Positions 47,074 to 56,171 of a stretch of 64,000 bases of DNA are shown piece by piece. This DNA comes from Pararhizobium sp. IMCC21322 (GTDB taxonomy: Bacteria > Pseudomonadota > Alphaproteobacteria > Rhizobiales > GCA-2746425). Below the pieces are notes generated by a model. That model was not told the origin of the DNA, searched no databases, and worked only from the letters and a program-made list of their open reading frames with translations. The translations under genes were made by a program, and so were the position numbers. The stretch is taken from assembly GCF_030758295.1 (NCBI RefSeq), contig NZ_CP132335.1, positions 2,952,412-3,016,411 of the forward strand. Direction: 5' to 3'. The stretch's first letter is position 1. Every line of letters starts with the position of its first letter.

Positions 47074-47769
47074 ATGCTCGCATCTGATAATATTGTAGTG
47101 ACGGGTGATGCCCTGAGTGGATTGCGTCAATACATCCTGTCCAGTGGGTTGAAGCCCGGACAGCGGCTGCCCTCCGAGCGCAAATTAACCACAGAGCTTG
47201 GATATAGCCGCAATACGTTGCGCAAAGCACTGGATGCTTTGGAACGCGAGGGCACGATCTGGCGGCATGTCGGCAAGGGTACATTCGTCGCTGCGACTGT
47301 TGAAGATCTTGACAGCATGACTGCATCGCCAATTGAACTTGGCAAACAACTTACGCCGTTTCGAATGATGCGCGCCCGTCTTGCTGTGGAACCTGCAATT
47401 GCGCGCGAGGCTGCAATCAACGCCTCAGGGGAAGCACTGAGCCGGATGCGTGTTGCCATGGAGCGTGCACGCGCTGCTGAGAATTGGAAAATGTATGAAG
47501 TGCAGGATGACCACTTCCATCGCGCCATTGCCGAGGCAAGTGACAATCTTTTGCTGCTGTCAATTTTCGATCAGTTGAATCTTGTACACCGCGCCGTAGC
47601 GTGGGGCAGCGTCACACGCCAATCCATAAAGCCGCCGTCACACCACACCAGCTTCAAGGAACATGCAGATATCGCTTCTGCGATCTCCAATCGAGAACCG
47701 GCTGCCGCCTATGATGCCATGCGGGTGCATTTGAAATCGGTCTCAGGCCGATTGTTTGGAGATATTTGA
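47074..47769 (+). CDS. GntR family (FadR subfamily) transcriptional regulator
   Basis: 231-aa regulator with an N-terminal winged helix-turn-helix (about residues 11-74, GQRLPSERKLTTELGYSRN then TLRKALDALEREGTI) and a C-terminal all-helical FCD ligand domain (about 85-215), with the DDHFHRAIAEAS metal/ligand region. GGAGG precedes the ATG by 4-5 nt. The palindrome just upstream suggests autoregulation. Ligand probably the substrate or product of the neighbouring FAH-type enzyme or ABC importer. Confidence 0.9.
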   Translation: MLASDNIVVTGDALSGLRQYILSSGLKPGQRLPSERKLTTELGYSRNTLRKALDALEREGTIWRHVGKGTFVAATVEDLDSMTASPIELGKQLTPFRMMRARLAVEPAIAREAAINASGEALSRMRVAMERARAAENWKMYEVQDDHFHRAIAEASDNLLLLSIFDQLNLVHRAVAWGSVTRQSIKPPSHHTSFKEHADIASAISNREPAAAYDAMRVHLKSVSGRLFGDI

Positions 47770-47872
47770 CACTGAGATTTTAGCTGTTGGAGGGCGGCCA
47801 AAGAAATGGGCAATAGAGGTTCAAAAATCTCAATTGTCATAAACAGGAAACAGTATTCTCTGGGAGGAAACA

Positions 47873-48850
47873 ATGAGAAAACTACTGAAGAAAATCGCTA
47901 CTTTTGCGGTTGCTGTGCCGCTTGCCGCAGGCTTGATGTTGTCCACGTCCTACGCGGAAAAGCTGAAAATTGCTCTGGCTGAGACGCCGTCTGATGAATT
48001 GGCTGCGTTCTTTGTTGCGCTTGATCGCGCCAAAGCAGCTGGACTTGACTACGAATGGACAGCTTTTTCTGATGAAGAGCTGGCAATTCAGGCCGTTCTG
48101 AGCGGCCAGATGAATATTGGATTTGGCACGCCTTACTCTGCCATGCAGCGTTCAAAAGCGCCGATCCGCATTATATTCCAACTGTCAAAACTCAAGTTTT
48201 TCCCAGTCACAAGCAAGAAATATGATGATCTGAAAGATCTTGATGGCGAGCCAATTCTGCTTCACTCCCGTGGGGGTGGTACAGACTCTATCGCCAACGT
48301 GATTGAAGATAAGATCGGCATCAAGTTCGGCAAACGGTCCTACGTCCCGGGCTCCTCAAACCGCGTGGTGGCTTTGGTCGGTGGGCAGACCGATGCAACA
48401 ATCATCGATCTTTCCAATAAGAACAAGGTCGTGAAGCAGTTCCCGGATAAGTTCAACGTTTTGCCGATGTTTGAAGTTGATTCAAGCGATGAAGCACTCT
48501 TTGCCAATCTTGACTGGATCAAGGAAAACGAAGAGCAGGTCGACATCTTTGTAAAAGCACTCGCAAGTGTTTGGCAGGATATGCACAAAGATCCAACGAT
48601 TATCAGCAGAGAGACAGATCCGAACGGCCCTATTGGCCAATTGCCAAAGGAACTTCTCGCCGAGTTGGATGGATTTTATACCGATGCGGTTGCAGGCGGT
48701 CTTTACGACCCCAATGGCGGCGGACGCAACGCAGCCCAGGCCGACATGGAATGGTATTCATCTGCTGGTCAGCTGGATGGTGATCCATCAACTCTGAATA
48801 TCGAGGACTTTTGGTACCTCGCACCGCTTGACGCGGCAATGGCGAAATAA
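47873..48850 (+). CDS. ABC transporter substrate-binding protein (SsuA/TauA/NMT1-like)
   Basis: Periplasmic binding protein, 325 aa, with signal peptide cut near STSYA|EKLK (residue 28). The NMT1/THI5-like fold is suggested by EELAIQAVLSGQMNIGFGTPYSAMQ and the following PIRIIFQLSKLKFFPV segment. The substrate (nitrate/sulfonate/bicarbonate-type or an aromatic or other organic) is unknown. GGGAGG precedes the ATG. The next gene begins after a hairpin likely to keep this gene more highly expressed than the membrane components. Confidence 0.87.
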   Translation: MRKLLKKIATFAVAVPLAAGLMLSTSYAEKLKIALAETPSDELAAFFVALDRAKAAGLDYEWTAFSDEELAIQAVLSGQMNIGFGTPYSAMQRSKAPIRIIFQLSKLKFFPVTSKKYDDLKDLDGEPILLHSRGGGTDSIANVIEDKIGIKFGKRSYVPGSSNRVVALVGGQTDATIIDLSNKNKVVKQFPDKFNVLPMFEVDSSDEALFANLDWIKENEEQVDIFVKALASVWQDMHKDPTIISRETDPNGPIGQLPKELLAELDGFYTDAVAGGLYDPNGGGRNAAQADMEWYSSAGQLDGDPSTLNIEDFWYLAPLDAAMAK

Positions 48851-48860
48851 CTTCGTCACC

Positions 48861-48890
48861 TGCCACCCGTTATCAATCTGACGGGTGGCG
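48861..48890 (+). terminator. Attenuator-type hairpin after substrate-binding gene
   Basis: GCCACCCGT (48862-48870) pairs with ACGGGTGGC (48881-48889) across a 10-nt loop, extended by one T-G pair, and is followed by CTTTTCC. A partial terminator giving excess binding protein is common in ABC operons. Confidence 0.65.
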
Positions 48891-48917
48891 CTTTTCCAAT
48901 GCCTCAGGAGAGCTAAG

Positions 48918-49679
48918 TTGATCCATCGTCCTCTTGCACTAAAGTTGCTCTCTGCATTTATTGTGTTCGGGGCATGGGAAATCGCCGGCCGCGTACCGGT
49001 CAGTTTTGCATTTCCCACATTCATTGAATCGATGCAGGCGCTTTTCAGACTAACCATCGAAGGCACAATTTTCACAGCCTATGCTGAAACCCTGAAGCCA
49101 CTGGTGGTGGGTGTTTCAATTTCTGCGTTTTTTGGAATTGGCATCGGATTGTGGGTTGGATTGAGCCAACGGTTTGAATGGCTGTTTTCTCCCATATTCA
49201 TTGTCATGCAGGCCGCGCCGCTTGCCGCGCTGATACCAATTCTGGTCATGGCCTATGGTATTGGCCTCACGTCAAAAGTATTTGTGGTCTGCATTATGGC
49301 GATGCCGGTTATCGTGCTCAATACGGCCAGCGCCGTGCGCAATACGCCAGCCTCCATCAAGGATATGGGGAAATCGTTCCTGGCAACGGATCGGGATATT
49401 GTCCTGAAAATTGTCATTCCGGCGGCTTCACCGGTCATCTTCTCCGGGTTGCGGCTTGGTATCTCTGCCGGGTTCATCGGTGCTATCCTGTCAGAGTTGA
49501 AAATTACTCCCACAGGTGTCGGGGATATTATCACCTACAGTCGTTCGATTGCTGACTACCCCTCAATGTATGCAGCCATTTTTTCCATAATCGTTTTGGC
49601 AGTGCTCTTCCTGAACCTGCTGGAGCGAATTGAAAACTTCCTATTTGAAGGGAACAATCGTGGTTATGTCTCAGACTAG
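48918..49679 (+). CDS. ABC transporter permease (SsuC/TauC-like)
   Basis: Inner-membrane permease, 253 aa, with about six hydrophobic segments. I place the start at TTG 48918 because AGGAG lies 8 nt upstream; the upstream in-frame GTG at 48885 falls inside the hairpin. The EAA-type coupling loop for the ATPase is visible as MGKSFLATDRDIVLKIVIPAASP. It overlaps the ATP-binding gene by 14-20 bp. The two permeases likely form a heterodimer. Confidence 0.88.
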   Translation: MIHRPLALKLLSAFIVFGAWEIAGRVPVSFAFPTFIESMQALFRLTIEGTIFTAYAETLKPLVVGVSISAFFGIGIGLWVGLSQRFEWLFSPIFIVMQAAPLAALIPILVMAYGIGLTSKVFVVCIMAMPVIVLNTASAVRNTPASIKDMGKSFLATDRDIVLKIVIPAASPVIFSGLRLGISAGFIGAILSELKITPTGVGDIITYSRSIADYPSMYAAIFSIIVLAVLFLNLLERIENFLFEGNNRGYVSD

Positions 49680-50466
49680 CGACGCTTTAGAAAAGCCAGC
49701 AACTGTCGAAATGGAATCCGCAGTCTCAGTTCGCAATGTCTCGAAGAACTATGGAGCTGTCGAGGCTCTGCGAGATTTGTCGCTGGAGTTCCCGCGTGGC
49801 CAACTGACCTCGCTGCTGGGGCCTTCTGGCTGCGGAAAAACTACATTGCTCAAGATCATCGCGGGATTGTTGGAACCAACATCTGGCGAAATTGAAATTG
49901 AAGGCAAGAAGATCACCAGCCCCGGTCCCGATCGCGCGTTTGTTTTCCAGGATTTCGCGCTGTTGCCTTGGGCCAGCGTTATCCGCAACGTCGCATTCGG
50001 GCTGGAGCTACGCGGTGTAGCGAAGTCCGAACGCGAGGCCATTGCTGAAAAATACATCAATGATGTCGGTCTTTCAGGTTTTGAAAAGGCCTATCCACAT
50101 GAGCTGTCAGGCGGCATGCGGCAGCGTGTTGGCCTGGCGCGGGCGCTTTCGGTGGATGCGCAGGTACTTTTGCTCGATGAGCCATTTTCGGCGGTGGATG
50201 AGCAAAACAGGCGTAAGTTTCAGGAAGATATGCTGGAACTGGTTCGCAATGAAAACAAGACGTTCATTTTTGTAACGCATTCGATCGAAGAAGCGGTCTA
50301 CGTCTCGGATCAAATTGCAATTCTGTTGCCGCGGCCAAGCCGTGTGTCAGAGATTATTCGTCCAACAAGCTTCCGCGGCGCCGATGTTGAAAACATCCGT
50401 CGTTCTCCAGAGTATCTCGATATCGTTGATCAAATTTGGGCGTCCTTGCGCAATTATGTGGAGTAG
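49660..50466 (+). CDS. ABC transporter ATP-binding protein (SsuB/TauB-like)
   Basis: Cytoplasmic ATPase, 268 aa, with Walker A GPSGCGKTTLLK, signature LSGGMRQRVGLARAL, Walker B LLLDEPFSAVDE and the switch His in FVTHSIEEAV. A GTG at 49660 has AAGGGA six bases upstream; an ATG two codons later is the alternative. The gene overlaps the preceding permease and is followed by the second permease 6 bp on. Nitrate/sulfonate/taurine-type by sequence. Confidence 0.92.
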   Translation: MVMSQTSDALEKPATVEMESAVSVRNVSKNYGAVEALRDLSLEFPRGQLTSLLGPSGCGKTTLLKIIAGLLEPTSGEIEIEGKKITSPGPDRAFVFQDFALLPWASVIRNVAFGLELRGVAKSEREAIAEKYINDVGLSGFEKAYPHELSGGMRQRVGLARALSVDAQVLLLDEPFSAVDEQNRRKFQEDMLELVRNENKTFIFVTHSIEEAVYVSDQIAILLPRPSRVSEIIRPTSFRGADVENIRRSPEYLDIVDQIWASLRNYVE

Positions 50467-50472
50467 GGTGAC

Positions 50473-51225
50473 ATGATAGTATTCGGACGCAGATTACCGG
50501 CCATGTCTTCGCTGCTGTTGTGGGCTCTTGTCTGGGAAATTGTCGGGCAAACAGGCTGGACGTTTTTTATCCCGCCTCTGTCTGAGGTCCTGGTGACATT
50601 GTACAATGTGATCGGCACACCGGCATTTTTGAAAGCCATGTATGAAACAGCTTACGCCTTTGTCAGTGGCGTTTTCTTTGCTGTTGTCATCGGCATACCG
50701 GTCGGGATTTTGATCGGCAAAAGCAGGCTGCTTGATGAGCTGATTTTGCCGTGGGTCAATATTTTCCTTAGTGCTCCACTGACAGCGCTTGTTCCTGTTC
50801 TGATGGTCCTGTTTGGTTTCGGCATGAAATCGATCATCATCACCACAACGCTTTTCGCAATCTGGATTATCATTCTGAACTCGCGGGCTGGCGTCAAGCA
50901 GATCAACAGATCACTTGTAGAAATGGCGCGCAGTTTTGGCGCATCGCCCCTTGATGCATTTTTTAAAATCTATTTCTGGGCTGCACTGCCAGAGATTTTG
51001 GGGGGAGTGCGCATTGGTGTTATCCGGGCGGTAAAGGGTGTAATTATCGGTCAGTTGTTGATCTCGATTGTCGGGTTTGGAGCGCTTTTTGAGCTGTACT
51101 CCAACAACTTCATGATGTCCCATTTCTGGGCTGTACTCATTGTTCTGTTTGCTCTTGCGTTCTCACTGTCGGAATTTTTGGCCTATCTTGAGCGCAGGGT
51201 GGCGTACTACGCCTCTTCCAGATAA
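50473..51225 (+). CDS. ABC transporter permease, second copy (SsuC/TauC-like)
   Basis: 250-aa inner-membrane permease with about six hydrophobic segments and the EAA-type loop (MARSFGASPLDAFFKIYFWAALPE). It is related to but clearly different from the permease two genes upstream, so the importer probably has a heterodimeric channel rather than the usual homodimer of this family. The stop lies within a hairpin that ends the operon. Confidence 0.9.
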   Translation: MIVFGRRLPAMSSLLLWALVWEIVGQTGWTFFIPPLSEVLVTLYNVIGTPAFLKAMYETAYAFVSGVFFAVVIGIPVGILIGKSRLLDELILPWVNIFLSAPLTALVPVLMVLFGFGMKSIIITTTLFAIWIIILNSRAGVKQINRSLVEMARSFGASPLDAFFKIYFWAALPEILGGVRIGVIRAVKGVIIGQLLISIVGFGALFELYSNNFMMSHFWAVLIVLFALAFSLSEFLAYLERRVAYYASSR

Positions 51226-51266
51226 GCGGATAAACCTGTCACCAGTGGATCCGCACGCTTATCTGG
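51218..51266 (+). terminator. Hairpin at end of ABC operon
   Basis: CCAGATAAGCG (51218-51228), including the permease stop codon, pairs perfectly with CGCTTATCTGG (51256-51266). No T-run follows. Likely transcript end or 3' protection. Confidence 0.5.
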
Positions 51267-51369
51267 CGCAGCGGAATCTGCTGTTTAGGCGGCCATGAGA
51301 GACCACCTGATTTCCGTACATGGACATTTGGATTTCCTGCGCGACGCCGGAGAAAAGTGGGGCGTCAGG

Positions 51370-52623
51370 TCAGCCGAGCCGTGCAGATAATTGCTGCTGC
51401 AGCAGTTCCGCTTCGGCATTGTAGCGCTTTGCCAGAATAAGGTCTGTATCCAAACTATCCGTGTTGAGCGCCAGCAGTTCTGCTGCCGTCAGTTTGGCCA
51501 TAGCCAGGTCGCGAAGTGACTTCAGCTCCCGCGCCTCCATACCAATATCTGCAAACTGTTTTGCAGCGGCTTCAAAATATCCAAATGATTTACGCAGCGT
51601 AACAATCTTGCCATCTATGTCTGCCTGTTTGGCCAGGCACGACCCCAATGCGTATCTAGCCTGCCCACGGGTCTCGGTTGTAACCATCGTGTCAGGCAAA
51701 TCCACAATATCGCGAAGCCGGTTGGAGATTGATGACAATTCAGACGTGTCGCCCATCAAGCTGGCCAACCCGACCTCAGCGTCCAGTTGCTCCAGGACCA
51801 TGTCGTAGCTGTTTTGAATTTTTCCGCTCTTCCGCAATATTTGAGCCGCCCGTGTCAACAAGTCCGAGGCCCCGCGCAGCAATTCGGTGCGTTCGTGCCT
51901 TTGTCCAAACAGGCGCATCATGTTTGCGTTGGTCCAGATAGCATCAGGTTGATCGTTCACGTCATCCAGGCCTGCCAGGTCACAATGCAGCGTCTCCGCT
52001 GCCTGCAAGGCAGTGTTCAGTTTCTCGTCATCACCAAACTCAAGAGCAAGGTCGAAATAGAATGCCATTCTGGCGCGCAAAACCTGCTGCCGGCGCTCAT
52101 CACTGCCGGAAAGGTCTGCAAGGCCCAACGCGGCCTCAAATATGTCCTCGGCAATGTGATTATCCAAATCATCACCGCGGGCATCCATCAGCTTGTCCAA
52201 CAGTCCGCTTGCTTCGCCGGGCTGGCCAGACATTCCCAAAAGCACGGCCCGGTCCAGCGCCAGAGTTGTCAATTGACGTTCCCGGCTTTGCACGATGGCA
52301 GGAATATTGGGGCCGGTAACCTGGCGACGCTTGAAAAGACGGCTCAGAAAGCGGGCAGGTGGCTCTGCAGGGATTTGCTCATCATCCTGTTCTGTCCCCT
52401 CGGCCGCGCCTTCTGCAGCGCTGTGCGCATTGCCAATTTCCAGCAGTAATTGATGATTGATATCAAAAGCCTGCTCAAACTGGCCAGACGAAGCCAATTG
52501 ATACAATTGGTCGCGCAGCACGTTTTGTTCCTGCGACAGACTCGCATTCTCGCTGAGGCGACGCAAAAGCAGCCCAAACGCTCTTTTCTGGCGCTCTGTC
52601 GCGTTTGGTCTCATGTCAGACAT
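51370..52623 (-). CDS. Helical-repeat protein of unknown function
   Basis: 417-aa soluble, almost entirely helical protein; I do not recognise a family. From the ATG at 52623 (GAGG upstream) it begins MSDMRPNATERQKRAFGLLL. Residues about 40-60 and 130-400 look like irregular TPR-like repeats (RQVLRARMAFYFDLALEF, GKIQNSYDMVLEQLDAEVGL), with an acidic Pro-rich linker at about 70-95. No signal peptide or membrane segment. It converges on the ABC operon. Possibly a scaffold or regulator; no function assigned. Confidence 0.7.
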   Translation of the reverse strand: MSDMRPNATERQKRAFGLLLRRLSENASLSQEQNVLRDQLYQLASSGQFEQAFDINHQLLLEIGNAHSAAEGAAEGTEQDDEQIPAEPPARFLSRLFKRRQVTGPNIPAIVQSRERQLTTLALDRAVLLGMSGQPGEASGLLDKLMDARGDDLDNHIAEDIFEAALGLADLSGSDERRQQVLRARMAFYFDLALEFGDDEKLNTALQAAETLHCDLAGLDDVNDQPDAIWTNANMMRLFGQRHERTELLRGASDLLTRAAQILRKSGKIQNSYDMVLEQLDAEVGLASLMGDTSELSSISNRLRDIVDLPDTMVTTETRGQARYALGSCLAKQADIDGKIVTLRKSFGYFEAAAKQFADIGMEARELKSLRDLAMAKLTAAELLALNTDSLDTDLILAKRYNAEAELLQQQLSARLG

Positions 52624-52736
52624 ATTTTTGCCTCGTCGGCTCGTTCCCCAACGTGCTGAAATCAATGATTCGCAGCACGTCGAAAGGTTAGTAGAGCAGA
52701 GCCGTTGCGGCAATACGTGTCAGATCAGTCCAAAAC

Positions 52737-53606
52737 CTAGTTTTTCAGCCGCGCCAGCAAAGCAGATGTGTCCCAACGATTGCCACCCATCGCCTGCACT
52801 TGCGCGTAAAACTGGTCAACAAGCGCTGTGACGGGAAGGTTGGAACCATTCTCTCGCGCTTCGGCCAGAACAATGTCCAGATCCTTGCGCATCCAATCGA
52901 CAGCAAATCCGTGTTCATACTCGCCCGCAATCATGGTTTTGTGACGGTTTTCCATCTGCCACGAACCGGCTGCGCCTTTGGAAATAACACCGATGACGGC
53001 CTCCATATCAAGTCCGGCATTCTGCCCAAACTGGATGCCTTCTGACAGGCCTTGCACCAAGCCTGCGATGCAAATCTGATTGACCATTTTTGTCAATTGT
53101 CCGGCCCCGGTTGGCCCCATAAGGCCAACCATCCGCGCGTAGGATTTAATCACCGGCTCGGCGCGCTCAAAAATAGCCTCGTCACCACCAACCATAACTG
53201 TCAGAACACCATTTTCCGCGCCTGCCTGGCCACCAGAGACCGGTGCATCGAGAAACCCGAAACCCTTGGCGTCAGCAGCGTCCCGTAATTCCCGGGCAAC
53301 TTCAGCGGAAGCTGTGGTGTTGTCGACGAAAATAGCCCCCGATTTCATATCGGAAAAGGCCCCGTCTGTGCCGGTAGTGACTGAGCGCAAATCATCATCA
53401 TTACCCACGCAGCAAAATACAAAATCACAATCTGCGGCGGCTTCACGAGGTGTTGCGGCAGACGCTCCACCGAACTCTGCTGCCCATTTCTCAGCTTTGG
53501 CAGATGTGCGGTTATAAACAGTGACGTCATGCCCGCCTTTCGTCTTCAGATGTCCGGCCATAGGGTATCCCATGACGCCAAGGCCGATAAACGCAACTTT
53601 TGCCAT
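52737..53606 (-). CDS. 3-hydroxyisobutyrate dehydrogenase-family oxidoreductase
   Basis: 289-aa NAD(P)-dependent beta-hydroxyacid dehydrogenase. Rossmann motif GLGVMGYPMAGHL (residues 8-20), substrate loop DAPVSGGQAGAENG (about 120-133), catalytic Lys K173 in GQLTKMVNQI. The family includes 3-hydroxyisobutyrate dehydrogenase, tartronate semialdehyde reductase and gamma-hydroxybutyrate-type enzymes; which one is unresolved. ATG at 53606. Confidence 0.9.
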   Translation of the reverse strand: MAKVAFIGLGVMGYPMAGHLKTKGGHDVTVYNRTSAKAEKWAAEFGGASAATPREAAADCDFVFCCVGNDDDLRSVTTGTDGAFSDMKSGAIFVDNTTASAEVARELRDAADAKGFGFLDAPVSGGQAGAENGVLTVMVGGDEAIFERAEPVIKSYARMVGLMGPTGAGQLTKMVNQICIAGLVQGLSEGIQFGQNAGLDMEAVIGVISKGAAGSWQMENRHKTMIAGEYEHGFAVDWMRKDLDIVLAEARENGSNLPVTALVDQFYAQVQAMGGNRWDTSALLARLKN

Positions 53607-53717
53607 TGTTCAAGTCTCCAGTCTCATGAATTGAAATATCAGTGCTAAATCTAGCCCTTTCGAACCCTTGTCAAGTTCGGGTAAGGAGCTGGTTAGTTCC
53701 ACAGCCAGAAATTGCAC

Positions 53718-55010
53718 TTAGCGTGGCGTGAGCCCAAATTCTGAAAACGGAATGAAGTTGACCATTTCCCCCGGCTGCAAGCTGGTCGCGGTCTCAGCTA
53801 TTTCAATGAGGCCATCTGCTTCTCGCAAGCCTGTGATAAGGCCGGAACCATCACGATCAAATTTCTTCACACCGAGCGCACCAGTTTCGGTTTGCCCCAG
53901 AATTCCGCGCAAAAACTCCCGCCGATCCGGCTTCTTCTTATCGATCCCGAAATTCGCAGAGACAGCAAAACGCACGGGCAACCGCCACGCGCTGCCCTGA
54001 AGCCGCAGAATTATCTGGCGAACATAGAGCAGAAAGCAGACAAACGCCGCAACAGGGTTTCCGGGCAGGCCAACAAAGATACAATCGCCAATTTGCCCCA
54101 TGGTCATGGGACGCCCCGGCTTGATGGCAAGTTGCCAGAGATGTCGCTGCCCCAATTCATCAAGCGCCGCAATCACATGATCTTCATCGCCGCGGCTCGC
54201 ACCACCTGATGTCAGGATGATATCAAAGTCAGCTGCTGCTTTTGATAGAGTGTCACGTATCAGCTCAGCGTCGTCCGCAAGCACACCGAAATCGGTTACA
54301 TCCACGGGCACAGTTGCTAATAATCCTTTCAACATGAAGGAATTGGAATCAAACACCTGGCCCGGTTGAGGCAACGTACCCAGCGCGGGCCGAAGCAATT
54401 CGTCACCTGTGGAAATGAGAGCCACTTTGAGTTTTTCAAAAACCACAACCTGAGCAATACCCAAAGATGCAATGGCTGCCATATCCTGAGGGCGCAGTCT
54501 TTCTCCAGGCACCAAAACTGTTGTACCTTCCAGAACATCCTCTCCGGATTTGCGACAATTGGCCCCCGGCTTCAAACCTGGCGGAATAGCCACATAGGGG
54601 CGGTCATGTTGAATATGGGGTTCACAATCCTCCTGCATGGCAATTGTATCAACGCCTGAAGGCATGGCAGCGCCCGTGAATATGCGGGCAGCGGTTTGAT
54701 TTGGCATGGGAGTGGTGCGCGCATGGCCTGCTGCAATTCTGTCAGCAACTTCAAACCAGCCGCCAACATCATCAAAATCGGCGTGTCGGAACGCATAACC
54801 ATCAACAGCGGCGTTGTCTGACAAGGGCACGTTGCGCGGCGCGACAACCGGCTCTGCCAGAATACGGCCATTGGCTGCCGCCAGGGGAACCGTTTCAGAG
54901 GCGACAATCGTACCGATGCGCTTTTGAATGAGAGTGAGAACATCATCATGACGCAACCGGTCCTTGTCGTGCAAAAAGCAATCATTCAGGAGCTTGCGGG
55001 ATTGGCTCAT
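53718..55010 (-). CDS. moeA: Molybdopterin molybdotransferase
   Basis: Inserts molybdate into adenylylated molybdopterin to form molybdenum cofactor. The 430-aa protein has the N-terminal linker and domain with PLSDNAAVDGYAFRHAD, the MPT-binding central domain with ISTGDELLRP and TSGGASRGDEDHV, and LPGNPVAAFVCFLL. It overlaps mobB by 4 bp and is the last gene of fdhD-mobA-mobB-moeA. In Rhizobiales moeA often lies beside lexA and comEC; here it does not. Confidence 0.95.
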   Translation of the reverse strand: MSQSRKLLNDCFLHDKDRLRHDDVLTLIQKRIGTIVASETVPLAAANGRILAEPVVAPRNVPLSDNAAVDGYAFRHADFDDVGGWFEVADRIAAGHARTTPMPNQTAARIFTGAAMPSGVDTIAMQEDCEPHIQHDRPYVAIPPGLKPGANCRKSGEDVLEGTTVLVPGERLRPQDMAAIASLGIAQVVVFEKLKVALISTGDELLRPALGTLPQPGQVFDSNSFMLKGLLATVPVDVTDFGVLADDAELIRDTLSKAAADFDIILTSGGASRGDEDHVIAALDELGQRHLWQLAIKPGRPMTMGQIGDCIFVGLPGNPVAAFVCFLLYVRQIILRLQGSAWRLPVRFAVSANFGIDKKKPDRREFLRGILGQTETGALGVKKFDRDGSGLITGLREADGLIEIAETATSLQPGEMVNFIPFSEFGLTPR

Positions 55011-55549
55011 GAAACCGCGCGGTCGCTTGATTTCCGCATCGGTAAGCCGCTCTGCTTCAACGCGAAATCCGCGATACTGGTGATGTTATCGATGTCAAAA
55101 ACGGGCAGGGCCTCGCCAACCAGGCTTGTATCGCAGGCAATGGCGACAATACTTGGATCATCTGGCGCGAGCGGCCGGTCTGATTTGGAACCCACACGCC
55201 GCGCTTCGATCTTGGGATGCGTCTCTCGCTTATAGCCCTCGACTATAACAAGATCGCAAGGCGAGAGCTTTGCAAGGACCTCGTCAAGCGAAGGTTCCTC
55301 ATCTCCGCGCAATTCATGCATCAAGGCCCATCGACGGCCAGAGACAAGCGCCACTTCCTGTGCACCGGCCTCCCGATGGGCGTAAGAGTCACGGCCCTTT
55401 TGATCAATATCGAAATTATGGTGTGCGTGTTTCACAGTTGATACAAAGAAACCACGAGTTGTAATTTCAGCGACAAGCCTGCTGACCAATGTTGTCTTCC
55501 CGGAGTTCTTCCAACCGGTTACCCCAAAGACCGGATTCTGTTCAGGCAT
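55007..55549 (-). CDS. mobB: Molybdopterin-guanine dinucleotide biosynthesis protein B
   Basis: GTP-binding protein that assists MobA in making bis-MGD cofactor. From ATG 55549 it is 180 aa, with Walker A GWKNSGKTTLVSRLV (about residues 13-27) and the VEGYKRETHPKIE segment (about 102-115). Start overlaps the mobA stop by 8 bp (ATGCCTGA), stop overlaps moeA by 4 bp. Confidence 0.94.
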   Translation of the reverse strand: MPEQNPVFGVTGWKNSGKTTLVSRLVAEITTRGFFVSTVKHAHHNFDIDQKGRDSYAHREAGAQEVALVSGRRWALMHELRGDEEPSLDEVLAKLSPCDLVIVEGYKRETHPKIEARRVGSKSDRPLAPDDPSIVAIACDTSLVGEALPVFDIDNITSIADFALKQSGLPMRKSSDRAVS

Positions 55550-56171
55550 GTTCGGTCTCACCATTACTCAAATATTGCTCAGCCAGTTTCATATCGTCCG
55601 GCGTATTTACGTTGAAGAAGGGGTCTGCCCCATCACTTTCGTTTATGTCAAATTCCACAAGGCTCCATTGGTGCTTTTGAACAAAACGCATGATTTTACG
55701 CTCTTCGCCCTGTGTCAGAAACTCACGTAACTGAGCCAACAGCCCGACGGACCAAAGACCGAATGTCGGCTGGCGAAACCCGCCAGATCCCGCCAGCACA
55801 ATATCCTGTTTCCCGACATCCGTCAGCTTTGTCACAAAGTCGGTTGGAAAGAACGGCGTATCTGCCGCCACACTGCAGACATGCTGAAAACCATTTTGTT
55901 CAGCATATTCCATGGCAGTCAGAATGCCAGCCAATGGTCCTGCATAACCCGTAACCGTATCGCTAAGCACTGGAACGCCAAGGTGGCTGAACTGGCTCAT
56001 TTCCGCATTGGTGTTGACAATGGTGGCATTGACCTGTGGGCGCAATCTGTCGAGAACACGTTTCACCATGGGCACACCACAAAGCGGCATCAGTGTTTTG
56101 TCGATCGATCCCATGCGCCGGGACTGCCCGCCAGCAAGCACGACGCCAAGTATCAGCGCTTCATTTGTCAT
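55542..56171 (-). CDS. mobA: Molybdenum cofactor guanylyltransferase
   Basis: Transfers GMP to Mo-molybdopterin to give MGD cofactor. From ATG 56171 it is 209 aa, with GVVLAGGQSRRMGSIDKTLM (residues about 9-28), the nucleotide-binding signature, and SVAADTPFFPTDF. Upstream in-frame codons would overlap fdhD further. It overlaps fdhD by 11 bp and mobB by 8 bp. Confidence 0.95.
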   Translation of the reverse strand: MTNEALILGVVLAGGQSRRMGSIDKTLMPLCGVPMVKRVLDRLRPQVNATIVNTNAEMSQFSHLGVPVLSDTVTGYAGPLAGILTAMEYAEQNGFQHVCSVAADTPFFPTDFVTKLTDVGKQDIVLAGSGGFRQPTFGLWSVGLLAQLREFLTQGEERKIMRFVQKHQWSLVEFDINESDGADPFFNVNTPDDMKLAEQYLSNGETEHA

